Shown here: one piece after another, positions 22,681 to 33,835 of the stretch
How positions within the stretch are numbered: the first letter of the stretch is position 1
Layout of the letters: each line of letters begins with the position of its first letter
Assembly: GCA_050084985.1 (NCBI GenBank)
Contig: JBITNC010000001.1
Span: forward strand, 11,346,001 to 11,410,000
Direction of reading: 5' to 3'
Length of the DNA: 64,000 nt
Origin: Nageia nagi
Lineage: Eukaryota > Pinophyta
The notes under the pieces: model-generated
What the model saw: only the letters and a program-made list of their open reading frames with translations
Database searches by the model: none
What the model was told of the DNA's origin: nothing
Program-made: the position numbers and the translations under genes

Positions 22681-23780
22681 TGTAATATCCCTAAATTTGT
22701 AAAATGCCACTTTCTCTCCTCTTGGAGTGTGACATTCATGGCAAAGGAGGAGATACCAAAAATAAATTAATTTAGGAGTATTTTATTAATATTTTGCATT
22801 TATTTCTATAACCAAGGCTAAAGAGACCCTTGAGGCAGTCACCTTGGATTATATTTAATTAATCTGGCTCAATTATTTGTAATTAATGCAATATTAGTCT
22901 TTCATAATGGGACATTGCATTTATGAGCCATTGATCTTGTAATTTGGCATCTCTAGGTAACCATTTTAGGATGTTGGGCTTCTTGGGTCCCTAGATGATT
23001 TAATTTGTCATCCAAGACACCAGAAGAGGGACGTTGCACTTTGGGTGATTCCAAGGTATGAGAGATCTTGTTATAAAAGGAGATGGGATGCATCATTTAG
23101 GGGATGCTGGAAGATTATCAGAGTTTATCTCTTTCTAGGGGTTAGCAGCTAGTGGAGTTGTAGCTTTCTAGCTAGCTTAGTGGGAGAGCTCAAGCCAATG
23201 TGGAGGAGTTCTTACCTAAGCTAGGATAGTAGCTCGAGCCAGTGAGGTGGAGTTGCTAGAGTAGTTCAAGCCAGTGAGGTGGAGTTATTGGAATAATTTA
23301 AGCCAGTGTGGTGGAATATTCTATCCCTGATCTAGATCTAGCCAGTGGGGTAGATCCAGATCCAGCCAATGCGACCATATTCCACATTTAGATCTAACTT
23401 GCCAAATCAGTGTGAGGAGGCACATCCTAGATCTAGACCAACGAATCAGTGTGAGGAGGCTCATCTAGAATTAGGGAGAAGAGATTGAAGAACTTGTAGG
23501 GCTAGATCATCCAAATCTGCTTTGTGAGGGCAAACATCCCCCTTCTTGAGCATTTGGGTATTTTTCCTTGAGTATTGTACTTATCCATTTGGGACGTCCT
23601 AGCTCTTGAAGAATAAAATTCATTTTTGGCTCTATTTCTTGTTCAATTTGCAGATCCAATTTGAATTGAGCTAGATAGAAAAATATATAAATATATATAA
23701 ATTCCTAAGTAGTGATATTTCAACTTTGGAATATTACACTTTAACAAAAATTGCATTTTATGAGTTTTGGGGATATTATA
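22681..23780 (+). repeat. Middle LTR (LTR 2)
   Basis: It starts TGTAATATCCCT and ends TATTATA. It is nearly collinear with LTR 1 throughout, including the TTATAAAAGG promoter (23071) and the 32-bp tandem units at 23228-23330, with small indels. Unlike a normal 3' LTR, it is followed by an intact primer-binding site and internal sequence. Confidence 0.9.
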
Positions 23781-23781
23781 G

Positions 23782-23794
23782 TGGTATCAGAGCC
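23782..23794 (+). promoter_or_regulatory. Primer-binding site 2, intact
   Basis: TGGTATCAGAGCC, a perfect match to the tRNA-iMet 3' end complement, one base after LTR 2. Its presence downstream of what should be the 3' LTR is the key sign of a tandem arrangement. Confidence 0.9.
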
Positions 23795-23999
23795 TATTTT
23801 TCTGTCAGCCTGTACTAGCTCATGCTGCCCAAGATCCATAATTACTACTTGAGAGGAAGAAGTGATCCTGATTACCAACCGAGCTTGGTGGAGAGAGATG
23901 TAATAGATCTAGAGGGATCTGAAGAGTGGGAGGAAGCCGGACAAGGGAACATGGCCGATTCCAACATAGCCATCTTGGACGCATTAAGGAAGATGATGG
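23795..23999 (+). pseudogene. Second copy of the gag start
   Basis: MLPKIHNYYLRGRSDPDYQ starts at 23822, the same frame start as at 20279, with a few substitutions. The copy stops at GATGATGGA, equivalent to about 20458, where the sequence jumps into the end of an LTR. The 93-codon open frame is thus a chimera of gag and LTR. Confidence 0.85.
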
Positions 24000-24050
24000 A
24001 ATATTACACTTTAACAAAAATCGCATTTTGTGAGTTTTGGGGATATTACA
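24000..24050 (+). repeat. Terminal fragment of a third LTR
   Basis: The last 51 bp of the LTR, ending GGGGATATTACA with the canonical CA. It is joined to gag through a GGA shared by both parents (TTTGGAATATT in the LTR, GATGGAGCAA in gag). The TSD copy AGGTG follows. Confidence 0.88.
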
Positions 24051-24055
24051 AGGTG

Positions 24056-25230
24056 GAAGATCAAGTGATGAGAAGATGGAAGTACAAAATTCTAAGTAGT
24101 TAGAAGGTCAAGCATTATTTGGACATCTATAAATATGAAGTTTACTATCATTTTAAGAAAATTAAAGAAACAATTACAAAGCTAGTGATAGAAGTTAGTC
24201 TAAATGTAATAGAAATTAATAGCACTTTTTATGTGCATTTGATTTATAAATTATAGAGATAATGATTAAATAGATCACATGGTATCAAATCATATTCTTT
24301 ATTGAGGCTTGTATATGTAATGGTGTAGATCTCAAAATTTGAAGCTAGTTCCATATAATTATGAATTTGGTAGAAGATTGAGAAATACTAATATGGCTAA
24401 TAAGAAATAATCACCATGGATGTTCATAGTGGATCATGAAAGTAGAATTTTTAAGATGAAGAGAAATGTCAATCAGCTCATGGTGTTGCTTCATATAAAA
24501 TCCTTAGAGAGAAATAAGCTTAGAGACCATTAAAATAGATTGAATATGGTATAGGCTCTTCCTTTTCCATACCTTTCAAATTAGAGAAAAAAGATAACCT
24601 TTCTATATTTGCAAGGGTAGCTAGTTTGGATAATATAAAGAGTTGACTAAAGTAGTTATAAATATATTTCCACTCTGAAGGTGTGACTGCAAATAAATAG
24701 AAAGTCTCATTTCCAAGGGTAAAATTAGGAAGTGTTATGGAAATTTAGCAAGAGAGCAATATGGAAACTCATAAGCAAGAAAACTAACCATATATTTATT
24801 CTAGGGAGAATTCAATCACCTTCTTAAATATTAGTTCTATCACCTTGGTCACTATTATCAGTAATTTATGAAGTTGTAAATCTTCAAGTAAGGGAAAAGA
24901 TAGGTTAGTGTAAGAGTATATAATTAGATTCAAATAATAAGCTATATTGTTGTGTATCTCTAAAGGACTTGCAAGTTTTGATGACATATATTGGACGATT
25001 TCATGACTACTTAAGGGAAATATTGATGTTTCTTGATCCTATTCATATTAATCAAGAGAGTATTTAGGGATAATACTTTGGGAAACATGGGAAATAAAGG
25101 TAAAATAATGGAAAGTCTATGAAGAATCAATAGGATATAAATAAGGAATAGTCAAAGGAAGAAAAAGTGTAAGAAAAAAACCTAAAGAAAACTACAATAC
25201 CCAATAAACAAAAATGAAAATAAAATGCAT
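24056..25230. other. Decayed sequence, probably gypsy gag
   Basis: Stops occur in all frames. It leads into the zinc knuckle at 25231, so at least the last few hundred bases are probably gag. TGGTATC at 24282, preceded by ATCACA, might be an old PBS, but this is weak. Confidence 0.35.
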
Positions 25231-25560
25231 TGTAAACACTACAATAAGAATAGTCATGTTGATAAGAAATGATAGAATCTTTAGCCAGAGTTCATTCCTA
25301 TGGCAAGAAGTAGAATAACTTGTAACACTAAGTTACCATGGTCACCAAGAGTGATAAAATCGATGAAAATTATGAGGTAGATGAAATGATTTGTGTCATA
25401 TATCAAGTAGCTATAAACTCTAGGGAAAAGAGTTTAATGAGGAGAGGAAGATAAAACTCTTTCATATTAAGATTCAGTCAAAGAAGATGCAAATTAATTC
25501 ACTATTTAATTTGAGGTTGCAAGCCAACCTCATTATTTTCATGGACTGCAATGATTGTAG
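25231..25560 (+). pseudogene. Gypsy gag zinc knuckle and protease remnant
   Basis: At 25228-25275 the frame reads HCKHYNKNSHVDKK followed by TGA. This fits CX2CX4HX4C with the second Cys changed to Tyr and the last Cys codon changed to a stop. At about 25450-25520 comes KLFHIKIQSKKMQINSLF, then NLRLQANLI, which corresponds to the 'TLFDSGSQANLI' protease active site of plant gypsy elements with the catalytic Asp lost. It is clearly inactive. No RT follows; a PPR pseudogene begins about 200 bp downstream. Confidence 0.65.
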
Positions 25561-25739
25561 ACACAAAATGGGTTTTCTTTGTATTCGAAATTGTATATCA
25601 ACAAAGGTAAAAATATAAATAGATGGCTATAATACCACCTCCACCTCCTTCATTTTTGATGGCCATCATTTCTTGTTGCTCATATTTTCACAATCATATA
25701 ATCTCATCACTTACTCACCAAAATGATATTGATATCACT

Positions 25740-26720
25740 CTCACACATCTCTATCGATATGGGTGGTTGAAGCACACAATGTATATTTTGCTTACTACAA
25801 ATACAACTACACACCACTCTCTATGCTCTTAACATATCTTCAACTCATGCAGACTTGCATCATTGATCCTTTCATGCATAAGTTTATGAAAGATAGACTT
25901 GTCCTCATGTATGTCAACTATAAAAGTTTAGCATATGCCCATGAAGTTTTCCACTATATAACTAAGTGATATATCTTCTCATGGAATATGATAATTTTAG
26001 GTTACCAAAGATATGGCTTTCCTTGCAAGTATTGAAATAGTTTCACAAATGTAATAAATAACAATAGTAGTCTAATGAGATCAATTCTCCTTTCCCAGTG
26101 ACTTTAAAGCATGCACCAAACTGGGATATTTGCAATAGGATTTATACATACATCAAATACTCTTTTAAAATGGATTTTTGTTATATGTTGTTATTGTGAT
26201 AACCTCGATAAAAATGTAGAGAATGTAGGTGAATTATTTGACAAGATGCATGATGCAGACACAATGTTATGGACTACAATGATAGTAGGATATGTACAAA
26301 ATGGATACATTGAAAGGGCCTATGTATGTTTGAAAAAATGCTTCAAAAGATGCAACATGATGGAATGAAATGATCACAAGATATGCATAAAATTGATATT
26401 ATGAAAAGGCCCTAGAAGACTTTTAAGAAGATGCAAGTGTAAGATGTAAAGCTAAAATTTGTAACCTTTGTTAGCATTCTTCCAACATGTGCCATCATGG
26501 GAGCTCTTGAAGAAGGTATGGACATCCATCATAGAGTAGTTGAAAATGGTTTTGCATTAAATATTGTGATTATCAATGCCCTGATAGAAAATATTATAGT
26601 ATTAAGGATAGAAAAAATCTAGGTAATAAAAAATGCAAGCTTTTATTTCCAATATCTTCACTGCTAGCCAGATCAACAATGCATATAAAATAAAGCCCAA
26701 TTCTTTATGAATTTATGAAT
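25740..26720 (+). pseudogene. PPR (PLS-type) pseudogene
   Basis: PPR motifs appear in order. At 25880-26010: KDRLVLMYVNYKSLAYAHEV, then a stop and FSWNMIILGYQRYGF. At 26225-26320: GELFDKMHDADTMLWTTMIV and GYVQNGYIERA. At 26440-26640: VKLKFVTFVSILPTCAIMGA, then LEEGMDIHHRVVENGFALNI and VIINALIEN. This is the P-L-S arrangement of organelle-targeted RNA-binding PPR proteins. At least one stop and several frame changes interrupt it, and the E or DYW tail is missing. Similar fragments occur at 4.3, 33.7, 36.9, 37.7 and 42-45 kb, so this is one of a dispersed family. Confidence 0.8.
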
Positions 26721-27497
26721 GGGAATAAATATAATAGATATTATACTATACACCTATTGCTACAGATCATGAAAACCCTAAGTGTCCTATTGTACAACCT
26801 AAGAAGACTAGGGCATGCAAGAACTATGCCAATGCACCAAGAAGAAAAAGTGAAACAGTATGAAGATTACACCTAAATGATGAATAGATAGTGTTATGGA
26901 AGATTATAGCCTCTCAACTTAGAAAGAAGTAAAAAATAATCGAGAGGAACTTGATGAACTCCCATCCAATGAACTAGAGGTACTCACTAAAATCTTGTCT
27001 ATTTTATAAAATCAAAAATTATTATTTGTAAATGAATGTTTTCCTTTCCTTGTTCAAAATTTGCAAGAAGTTGATATTGAAGTAAAACACCTCCTAGGTT
27101 CTACCCTAGACATCGATCCTAAATATACCAAGCAAAGGTAAATGCTCCAATACACTCAATAAGAGATGACCTTAACCACTTATCGATAAGATTACAAGTA
27201 ATTTGTACCTTTGCAAGTTCCCCCATTACAACTTTATGTTCCTAATGATGTTCTTGAACCTCAAATCCTTAACTAGGCCCTTGGTATCCCATAAAACCCT
27301 AGAGATGTCATTGAAACCTAGCATTTCACTCCATTACCTGACCAAAATCACCATCAATTTTTTCTCAATCTTAGGTTTCCATTCCACATGTATTTATTTA
27401 CCTACGATGAAGATTTGGAAGATAAAAATCATAAAAAACCTAATCAATATCTGAGAAGATGAAGAACCTCAAAGACCACTAATCCCTTGAATCTTAG
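26721..27497. other. No gene recognised
   Basis: An 83-codon frame at 27203-27454 has no recognisable domain. The missing 5' LTR and leader of the element beginning at 27498 should lie here, but I could not find an LTR start or PBS. Confidence 0.4.
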
Positions 27498-28795
27498 ATG
27501 GACAAACCTAATCCAACCATAGCATTTGGTATGAAAAGAAGAGTTGGTTGGTCAAATGTAGAATTTGATATCTTAAAGAGAGAACTAAATTTTTTGAAGC
27601 TTAACAAGGAGTATATAGTTGCTCCACTAAAATACCGATTGAATATGATTAACAATCTGGTAAGAACTTTAGAGAAAGAAAAAGTTCACTATTTTGGTCC
27701 CATTTGTAGGTTTAACAAAGGAAAAGCACATAGATCATGGTGGACCATTACAACAAGCTCCTCTAGATGATGCATTACAACAACTACTATAGTTAAGAAA
27801 ATAGAAAGACTCAATAATGGCTTGCATCAACAAGTTTGTCACCTATAGTTTCAAGAGTTAGTGAGAACCCCTTTTGCTATTATATCCACTAGAGAAGTAT
27901 GATAAATAAGTAACATTTACTATGTTTCATGGTCATTTTAATCCTATAAAATATTTGGAAAGGTATCACTTAGAGGTGGTTTCATTTGAAAATGATGATG
28001 ACTTGTTGGATAAACTATTTACTCTTTGTTTCAAATTTGAATCATTTGTGTGGTTTACTAATCTACCTAATGAAAGTATTACATGTTTTAATGATGTTGT
28101 TAAAGTTTTTTGGATCGATATAACTTGTTCATAACTCAAGGACCATCTCCATTAGACTTGTATATCCTAAAATGGAAGCAAGGTCACCTTGTTAGTTATT
28201 TTATAGTTGAATGGTCCAAAATAACTAACCAAGTCCATATCCCTACCAAGGAAAAAAATTATGTTATTTTTCGAGCATTGTCACCTTCTTGTAGATGTGA
28301 ATTTTTTAGATTTTTAGGATTATCCATATGAAAAACTAATAGATGAAATTATCAATAAAGAAGCTCACCATAAAGCCTTCAATGAACCCTTAGACTACAT
28401 GAAGCCAACTTCAATCCAAAAAACTATTTCTACTGATAAACCTAGAAAGTTTCACAACAAATGATCTTGAATTCAAAATGATAGCTCATGTTAGCCATGA
28501 TGATATAGAATTTTTGTACCCTAAGAATTCATATAGGTAGTATACCAAGTTCCATGAGAAATTAGTGAGGTTTTAGATGCCTTAGTATTCATGAACTTGG
28601 TTGGTTATCCACTAATGAAAGATCCCCCTCAAATAAAACCTTTGGGGTATCAAGCACACCTCTTTTGTAATTTCCATAGAAGAGTTGATTATGCCATAAA
28701 AGAGTGTTATCATCTTAGAAATATAATCCAAGATTTACATGATAAAGGCAAATTTAAATTTGACCATGGATTTTTAGATGATGTTTTGCAGTAAC
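27498..28795 (+). pseudogene. Tat/Athila-type gag remnant
   Basis: Open pieces at 27498-27770, 27922-28134, 28110-28331 and 28591-28794 join across frameshifts. The core reads GHFNPIKYLERYHLEV, then FENDDDLLDKLFTLCFK and VWFTNLPNESITCFNDVV. This matches the gypsy gag pattern 'GDP..HL..F ... LF...LKG.AL.WF..LP..SI.SF.DL'. It ends with CNFHRRVDYAIKECYHLRNI, a variant of the 'CxYHxxxGHxTxxC' zinc motif in which GH has become DY, followed by IQDLHDKGKF. Gag would form the particle, but the frame breaks rule out function. Confidence 0.8.
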
Positions 28796-29799
28796 ATAAG
28801 TTTAAAACAATATAGGATGGATTGGTAGATCCATATAATCAAATATTGGAGATATTCAATAATCCATTTCAACAATTCAAAAAGGTGAAACTTGATGATG
28901 ATTAAAAGAAGTTACAAATAAACAATATGAGTATCCATCAACCATAACTACAACAAGAAGCTTAGCAATCATCAATTTCAGGTATGGTCCTTGATGTTGA
29001 TGTTGTTTGGGCTATTCTATACATTATTTCATTGTATTTTTATTTTTATATTTCTTTTTCATTGTTTGGCCTAAATGTGTAGTGCTTTATTTTAAATTGG
29101 TTTATTTTTTGTTCTATTACCCAAGCGATGGTGTTGGAATATAGCATTTCATTCCATTCCTAATCCCATTTAGCTAAAATCTTTGATATAATATTTCAAC
29201 TACATGTGTTTTATTGCAAAAACATATATATGTAGTTATTTTATTTTCCTCATGATTTATGGTAAATGATTAGCAAATATGATGAATTGGATGCTATTCT
29301 ATAAGCATTATTTTCCTCCCCATTTGTAAAATGATAGGCCTCTTTTTCTATTAATTAGGCCATTTCCTAAGCACTTGTTCTTTTTTGCTTTCACTTTTGC
29401 TCCTTATTTGAGTGCTACCATCGTATTCTAGTGCTTCTTTTCTTTATGCTTATCATTGTCATTATTATTTTTAATTTTGAGAGATTTATGTACAATTTTG
29501 TTTACTAAATCATTGTATCTTAAGTCATTTTTCATTACATTATCTTTTTACGATTATCTTTATTACTTAATTAATGAATTATTTAATTCTAGTCTTTATA
29601 CATTTATTTGATTAAAATTGAAAGTGTTATCACATTTTTGAAATAAATTTAGTCCTAGTTTTTCAAATAATAAAAGAAGTAAACATGCTATCCATGCAAG
29701 TAATCAAATACATAAACATAAAATCCAAAAAGTCTTGTTTTCATACATTATATATATAAAACACAAGTCATGTATACAACACACTAGTTCACTCCATAG
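28796..29799. other. Internal element sequence, nothing recognised
   Basis: T-rich and AT-rich with no coding domain on either strand. It lies between the gag end and the tail end of the antisense PMD remnant, where protease and polymerase would be expected. Confidence 0.5.
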
Positions 29800-31380
29800 G
29801 AACTCTGACAAATGGATGGATCCTAGGTCCTACTCCTAGACCTAACCTAGAGTGATTAGTAAATATAGCTACCAATGTTTTCTTGTAATTGAAGGAGTTG
29901 GCTATCCTTCATTGTGATCAGATCCTAGAGCCTCTTTAGCTCCTAGTAATGCATAACATAAGGAAGAGATTGTAAAGTCTCTATCTATCACTAAAGGAAT
30001 CCTATCTGATCATCTTGAGCCTTCAACTACACTTGTAGGCTCACCACCTATGCTTGTAGCACTGCCACTTGATTCTCTAGCCCTATGTTAAAAAGGATGT
30101 AGTTAATTTTTCCTTTTCAAAAATATCTACTAGGGGACCTGTAGCTCTTGATGAGGATTATGCAAATGGGTTTGCTAGCTACATAGGTGTGGAAGATTTC
30201 CACATACATGGGCTCCTCCTCTTCCTCCCACACTACCTCCTCTCCCTCTACCTCATCTCCCTCCTTATCCTTGAGGCCCAATGGGTTGAGTCTCATCGAG
30301 TCCCACCATCATCGATACTCTAGAGTATGCTAATGAAATGGGGTGGGCACCCTAGGGAATGGTCCTTTAGTATGATCAACTTTGCACTCCATACTAATAC
30401 AACCATCACCCTTAGTGGAATTACTTGATACTCATAGTATCGAGCCATAGCAGGCTACACCCTTGGCATAGGCACATCTTGTGTCATGCTAAACTATTTG
30501 AGGACTCAATTTGGTTGATAAAATTTGATCACCTATAGATGATCTAGATGTGATATGAATTCATACTCCATGAAAACTCCTCATAAGAATCCTTTCATAT
30601 TGGCAAGTCAAAGTATGTATCCAAAATTAGGTCATCCCCATATAATAAATCCAACAGTATTTGATATTGATCAAATCCCCATGTCATCCCTACCCACTAT
30701 GTGGTCTACCATTGAAACTATGGGGCATGTATGCCCATGTCACTACTAGAAGATAGGTGTAAGCTACATTGATATGCTTGTACACCCATGCCTATAGGAT
30801 AAATGAATGGGCCATAATCATGCCTCCCTTCTTCATAGAAACAAAGCTATGAAGATCCCTACATAGTATGGCTAAAATAAAAGATGGCCATGAGTATCTC
30901 TCCTTTGAAGGCTTATCCCTCACACTATGGTAATGAACCCATTGTGGAAGCACTCATGGTTCTTATTGCTACATAGGATAGTGTCAATAAGAATCACAAT
31001 ATATAATCTACCCTTCTACTACTAATAGTGTCAAACCCCTATCAACCAATAGCACTGACCCTCTATCTCTACCATAGATAGAGTATCCCTCCGAATCAAT
31101 GTACCCTTAAGTAGTACCCATAGGATGTAATGAATGTTAATCAAGGTGATGGTCATATCACCCATCAGTAAGTGGAACATGTTGGTATCATCACACCAAC
31201 ACTCCATGAGGGAAGTTAGAAAATACTTATCACATGGGATACACATAATGACCCTCATGTGACTAAGTCTAGATGAATCTAGTCATCCCCTCTCCTTTGT
31301 AATCAACATAGAGTTTGTAACCATGTTCATAGCTTGTCTCCATGGCTTGCACCTCATCAAGTAGGCCTGGTCTTGCATCC
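29800..31380 (-). pseudogene. Plant mobile domain (PMD/aminotransferase-like) pseudogene
   Basis: On the minus strand, 31031-31258 encodes SLMECWCDDTNMFHLLMGDM followed by TITL, matching the PMD core 'LVERWRPETHTFHLPxGEMTVTL'. Further on (about 30780-30900) broken frames read LAILCRDLHSFVSMKKGGM and AWVYKHINVAY, matching the later PMD blocks 'LYRDLH' and 'LLQVWAWEHI'. The tail (30250-30150) is acidic (EGEEVVWEEEEEP). From 30090 down comes a coiled-coil-like part (LENQVAVLQA, then LKAQDDQIGFL). PMD proteins act in gene silencing and meristem maintenance (MAIN and MAIL1 in Arabidopsis), and PMDs are also carried by transposable elements. Many stops are present. It lies antisense inside a Tat-like element. 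Confidence 0.7.
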
Positions 31381-31996
31381 AAGTCAAATATGAAATGTAT
31401 CAATAACCCAAAATATAAAATTTTAAATTATAAAAACTTAAAATTTACTACTTTTTACCTATTTAACGATGTATTTTTCAAAAAATCTAAATGCAAACAT
31501 GTTTAAAAGATTGTAAAAAGGTCATCTTGTTTATTTCTAAAAAATTCATCCTAGGATTCCAATGGTACTGACCTTATTTCAGCCCCTAATCCTCAAATTG
31601 TTTTTGACATCCATCAATCTTATCTCAGATTGTATGATAAAAATGTGTTTTATTTTACTCCATGCATGTTCATTTTGTGCATATCAGTATAGATTGTTAT
31701 GATATTTTTGATAATGTATGTCAAAAATTGATTTACTAACATGCTTATCAAATAATTGGTTACATGTCTTGTTAAAATTGCTTACTAATAAATATTATGA
31801 TAAAATTTACATAATTTATTTTCATATATACTACTTATCATAACCTTATATATCTTACTTATCACATTTTGTAATAGATGTTTGCAGAACATTTGCTTGT
31901 TAAAATATCATTTATCCTACATTGATGCTTATCATAAAATATTGTTTATCATATTTTCTTATATGTGAAAAGTACTTTCATATCATATCATTGTTT
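31381..31996. other. AT-rich untranslated part of the element
   Basis: No domain was seen. It lies immediately upstream of the start of the antisense PMD remnant and contains several TATAAA-like words, so it could have been that gene's promoter side. Confidence 0.4.
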
Positions 31997-32385
31997 ATCA
32001 TTGGTCTCCTTTATAAGGAAGGGGCACTATTATCAACAAATGCATGGAAACATGGTGGCTTGGGAAATCAAGTTGATCACTCATATCATTGCCCTCATTT
32101 GTAAGGAAGGGGTACTCTTATTAGCAAATCCATGGAAACATGGTGGATTGGGAAACCAATTTGGTCACTCATATCATTTACCTCCTTTGTAAGGAAGGGG
32201 CACTCTTATAAGCAAATCCATTGAAACATGGTGGCTTGAAAAACTAGGTTGTTCATTCTTATCATTTGATGCCTTTGTAAGGAAGAGTAAATCTTATCAT
32301 TTGGTGCCTTTATAAGAAATGGACAATCATATCAAAATACATGGCAACATGGTGGCTTAGGAAATGAATTTGATCAATCTAAATT
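31997..32385 (+). repeat. 88-bp tandem repeats in the element's 3' untranslated region
   Basis: Units starting ATCATT at 31997, 32085, 32173 and 32261 are spaced exactly 88 bp apart. A shortened 35-bp unit then starts the next copy at 32296. Each full unit contains GGAAACATGGTGGCTTGGG and AAGGAAGGGGCACTCTTAT. Two overlapping 60-75-codon frames are products of the repeat. The same repeat, including the 35-bp partial unit, is present in inverted orientation at 49.91-50.14 kb. Confidence 0.88.
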
Positions 32386-32752
32386 GGTTATCATATTCAT
32401 CAAAATCTTGGGGGGTAAGTCACCAAGGACAAGTTTCATTTCTTATCATACTTTTCATATCATGATGTTTAATGTTTATATTTGAGATATATTGCACAAA
32501 AATGTTTCTTATTTAAGCTCTTTTTAGGATCCTTTTTCTTTGATTTAGATTGATCCCATGATGAGAGGTCCATAATGTTGTAACCAAGTGAAAGAGGGGG
32601 GCATAATATAAGTAAAAAATTGGGATATTCAAAGTTGGTACCATAAGAAAACTTTTAGGGAGTACTTTCTTACTTTTCTTGTTATACTTTGAATTTATGC
32701 TTTGATTATCTTTTGTCCCAAAAGAATTAAAACATTTTCAAAGTGGGGCATT

Positions 32753-33474
32753 TGTTAACATTTAAAAAGGAATTTTAATTTAATTAAAATACCCTTTTAG
32801 GTATTCAAAATAATTTATTTACTTTATTAAATAAAAGCTCTTTTTCATGTGTACTCTCATCTACCTTTATATTTTATGGTAATAGGTCAATTCAGCATCA
32901 TAATAAGCCTAAGAAGGAGCCTTAGCACTAGACAGGTTTCCTATAAAGGTGGAAGGGTTATGCATGATCATAGATATGAAATGACATGACATAATCCTAA
33001 ATCCTTGATAGGTGGTAGTATATTTATGTCAATCTTGACCGGTATTTCTTAACACCACCTATCATCTCTAGATTTTATTATACTCTACGATTTGTATTCA
33101 TGCGATCTTTCATCCCTTCATGAATGTGATTCCATGCATCGAAGGTGGGATGATGCATCAAGAAAAAGGGAGAGGTATTTATAAATGGTAATTGAGTGAC
33201 ATCATTGGTTTCTAGCATTTTCAATAGGTTCATATTGGATTCATGGCTCCATATTTTAGGGAAGCTCATCATTTGTCCTCTTTCAATTGGATTTCACCTC
33301 CATTCATCATGATAGGTAAAGTACAAGTTTGTATCTTTTGTAAATCTAGTTTTGATAGGTCAAGGTCAGTTAGGTCACTATCATCTTTCATGTCATCATT
33401 TCCATTATTTCATAGTTAATTGGTGAATTTAATATTCTTAAATAACCCTAATTATTATTATTTTGATTACAATA
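32753..33474 (+). repeat. LTR of the 27.5-33.5 kb Tat-like element
   Basis: It begins TGTTAACA directly after the purine tract GTGGGGCATT and ends near GATTACAATA (canonical CA end apparently mutated). Length about 722 bp, against 724 bp for its inverted relative at 48848-49571. Shared landmarks include TTTTAGGTATTCAAAATAAT near the start and GATAGGTCAAGGTCA near the end. Confidence 0.75.
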
Positions 33475-33654
33475 GATTTCATAATGAATATGATCATGTT
33501 TACAATAGATGATTGATGTTCATGTATTATTTAGAGTCAAATGTCATATGCAATCAAGAATCTAAGATAAATTTCATGGAAACACCATCATATGCTCAAA
33601 ATGGGTTTTCTAAAAAGGATCTAGGGACTTTAAGAAATTAATTATTAGTGTAAG

Positions 33655-33835
33655 CAACTTAAGAAATGTAATTATTAGGTGTAAAGCCAAACTATGTACC
33701 CTTTTCCAACATTCTTCTAGCATGTGCCAACATAGGAGCTATATAATAAGGTATGGAAATCCATAAAAGAGTAGTTGAAAATGGTTTTGCATCAAATATT
33801 ATGATTATTAGTTCCTTGATAGATATATATCAAAA
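33655..33835 (+). pseudogene. PPR fragment
   Basis: The frame gives GVKPNYVPFSNILLACANIG, then a stop, then GMEIHKRVVENGFASNIMII and SSLIDIY. It corresponds to the same motif block as 26440-26640 in the upstream PPR pseudogene. It is too short and broken to be functional. Confidence 0.75.

Larger units (their letters stand above)
19152..24055 (+). mobile_element. Recombinant LTR retrotransposon with three LTR ends and 5-bp TSD
   Basis: The element proper is 19157-24050, flanked by the direct repeat AGGTG (19152-19156 and 24051-24055). Order: LTR 1 (19157-20237), PBS, gag and protease remnants, purine tract, LTR 2 (22681-23780), a second PBS, the first 220 bp of the internal region again (23781-23999), and only the last 51 bp of a third LTR (24000-24050). 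The ends are TGTAATGTCCCC and GGGGATATTACA, inverted repeats of each other. The TTGGGGACAAG motif before the purine tract and the gag/PR style suggest a Ty3/gypsy chromovirus-like origin. No RT, RNase H or integrase is present, so it cannot have moved by itself in this form. Confidence 0.9.
27498..33474 (+). mobile_element. Tat-like Ty3/gypsy element with gag, antisense PMD and 3' LTR
   Basis: Components in order: gag (27498-28795), about 1 kb unrecognised, an antisense plant-mobile-domain gene remnant (29800-31380), a 3' untranslated part with 88-bp tandem repeats (31997-32385), a purine tract AAAGTGGGGCATT (32740-32752), and an LTR (32753-33474). The 3' third matches, in inverted orientation, the 3' end of the element at 48.85-56.78 kb, which places both in one family. 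No protease, RT or integrase was found, so this copy looks non-autonomous. The 5' LTR was not found. Confidence 0.7.

Noticed and set aside
23822-24103. 93-codon frame as a second gag gene
   Set aside because: It is a gag start fused to LTR terminal sequence and flanking DNA across the TSD, a product of the recombinant structure.
24282-24295. TGGTATCAAATCAT as a primer-binding site
   Set aside because: The match to the tRNA complement fails after seven bases and no LTR end is clear.
31965-32192. 75-codon frame with repeated KHGGLGNQ motif as a repeat protein
   Set aside because: The repetition comes from 88-bp DNA units. 88 is not a multiple of three, so the frame cannot continue as a protein repeat.
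31997-32385. CRISPR-like direct repeats
   Set aside because: The units are contiguous with no unique spacers, and the context is a plant retrotransposon.
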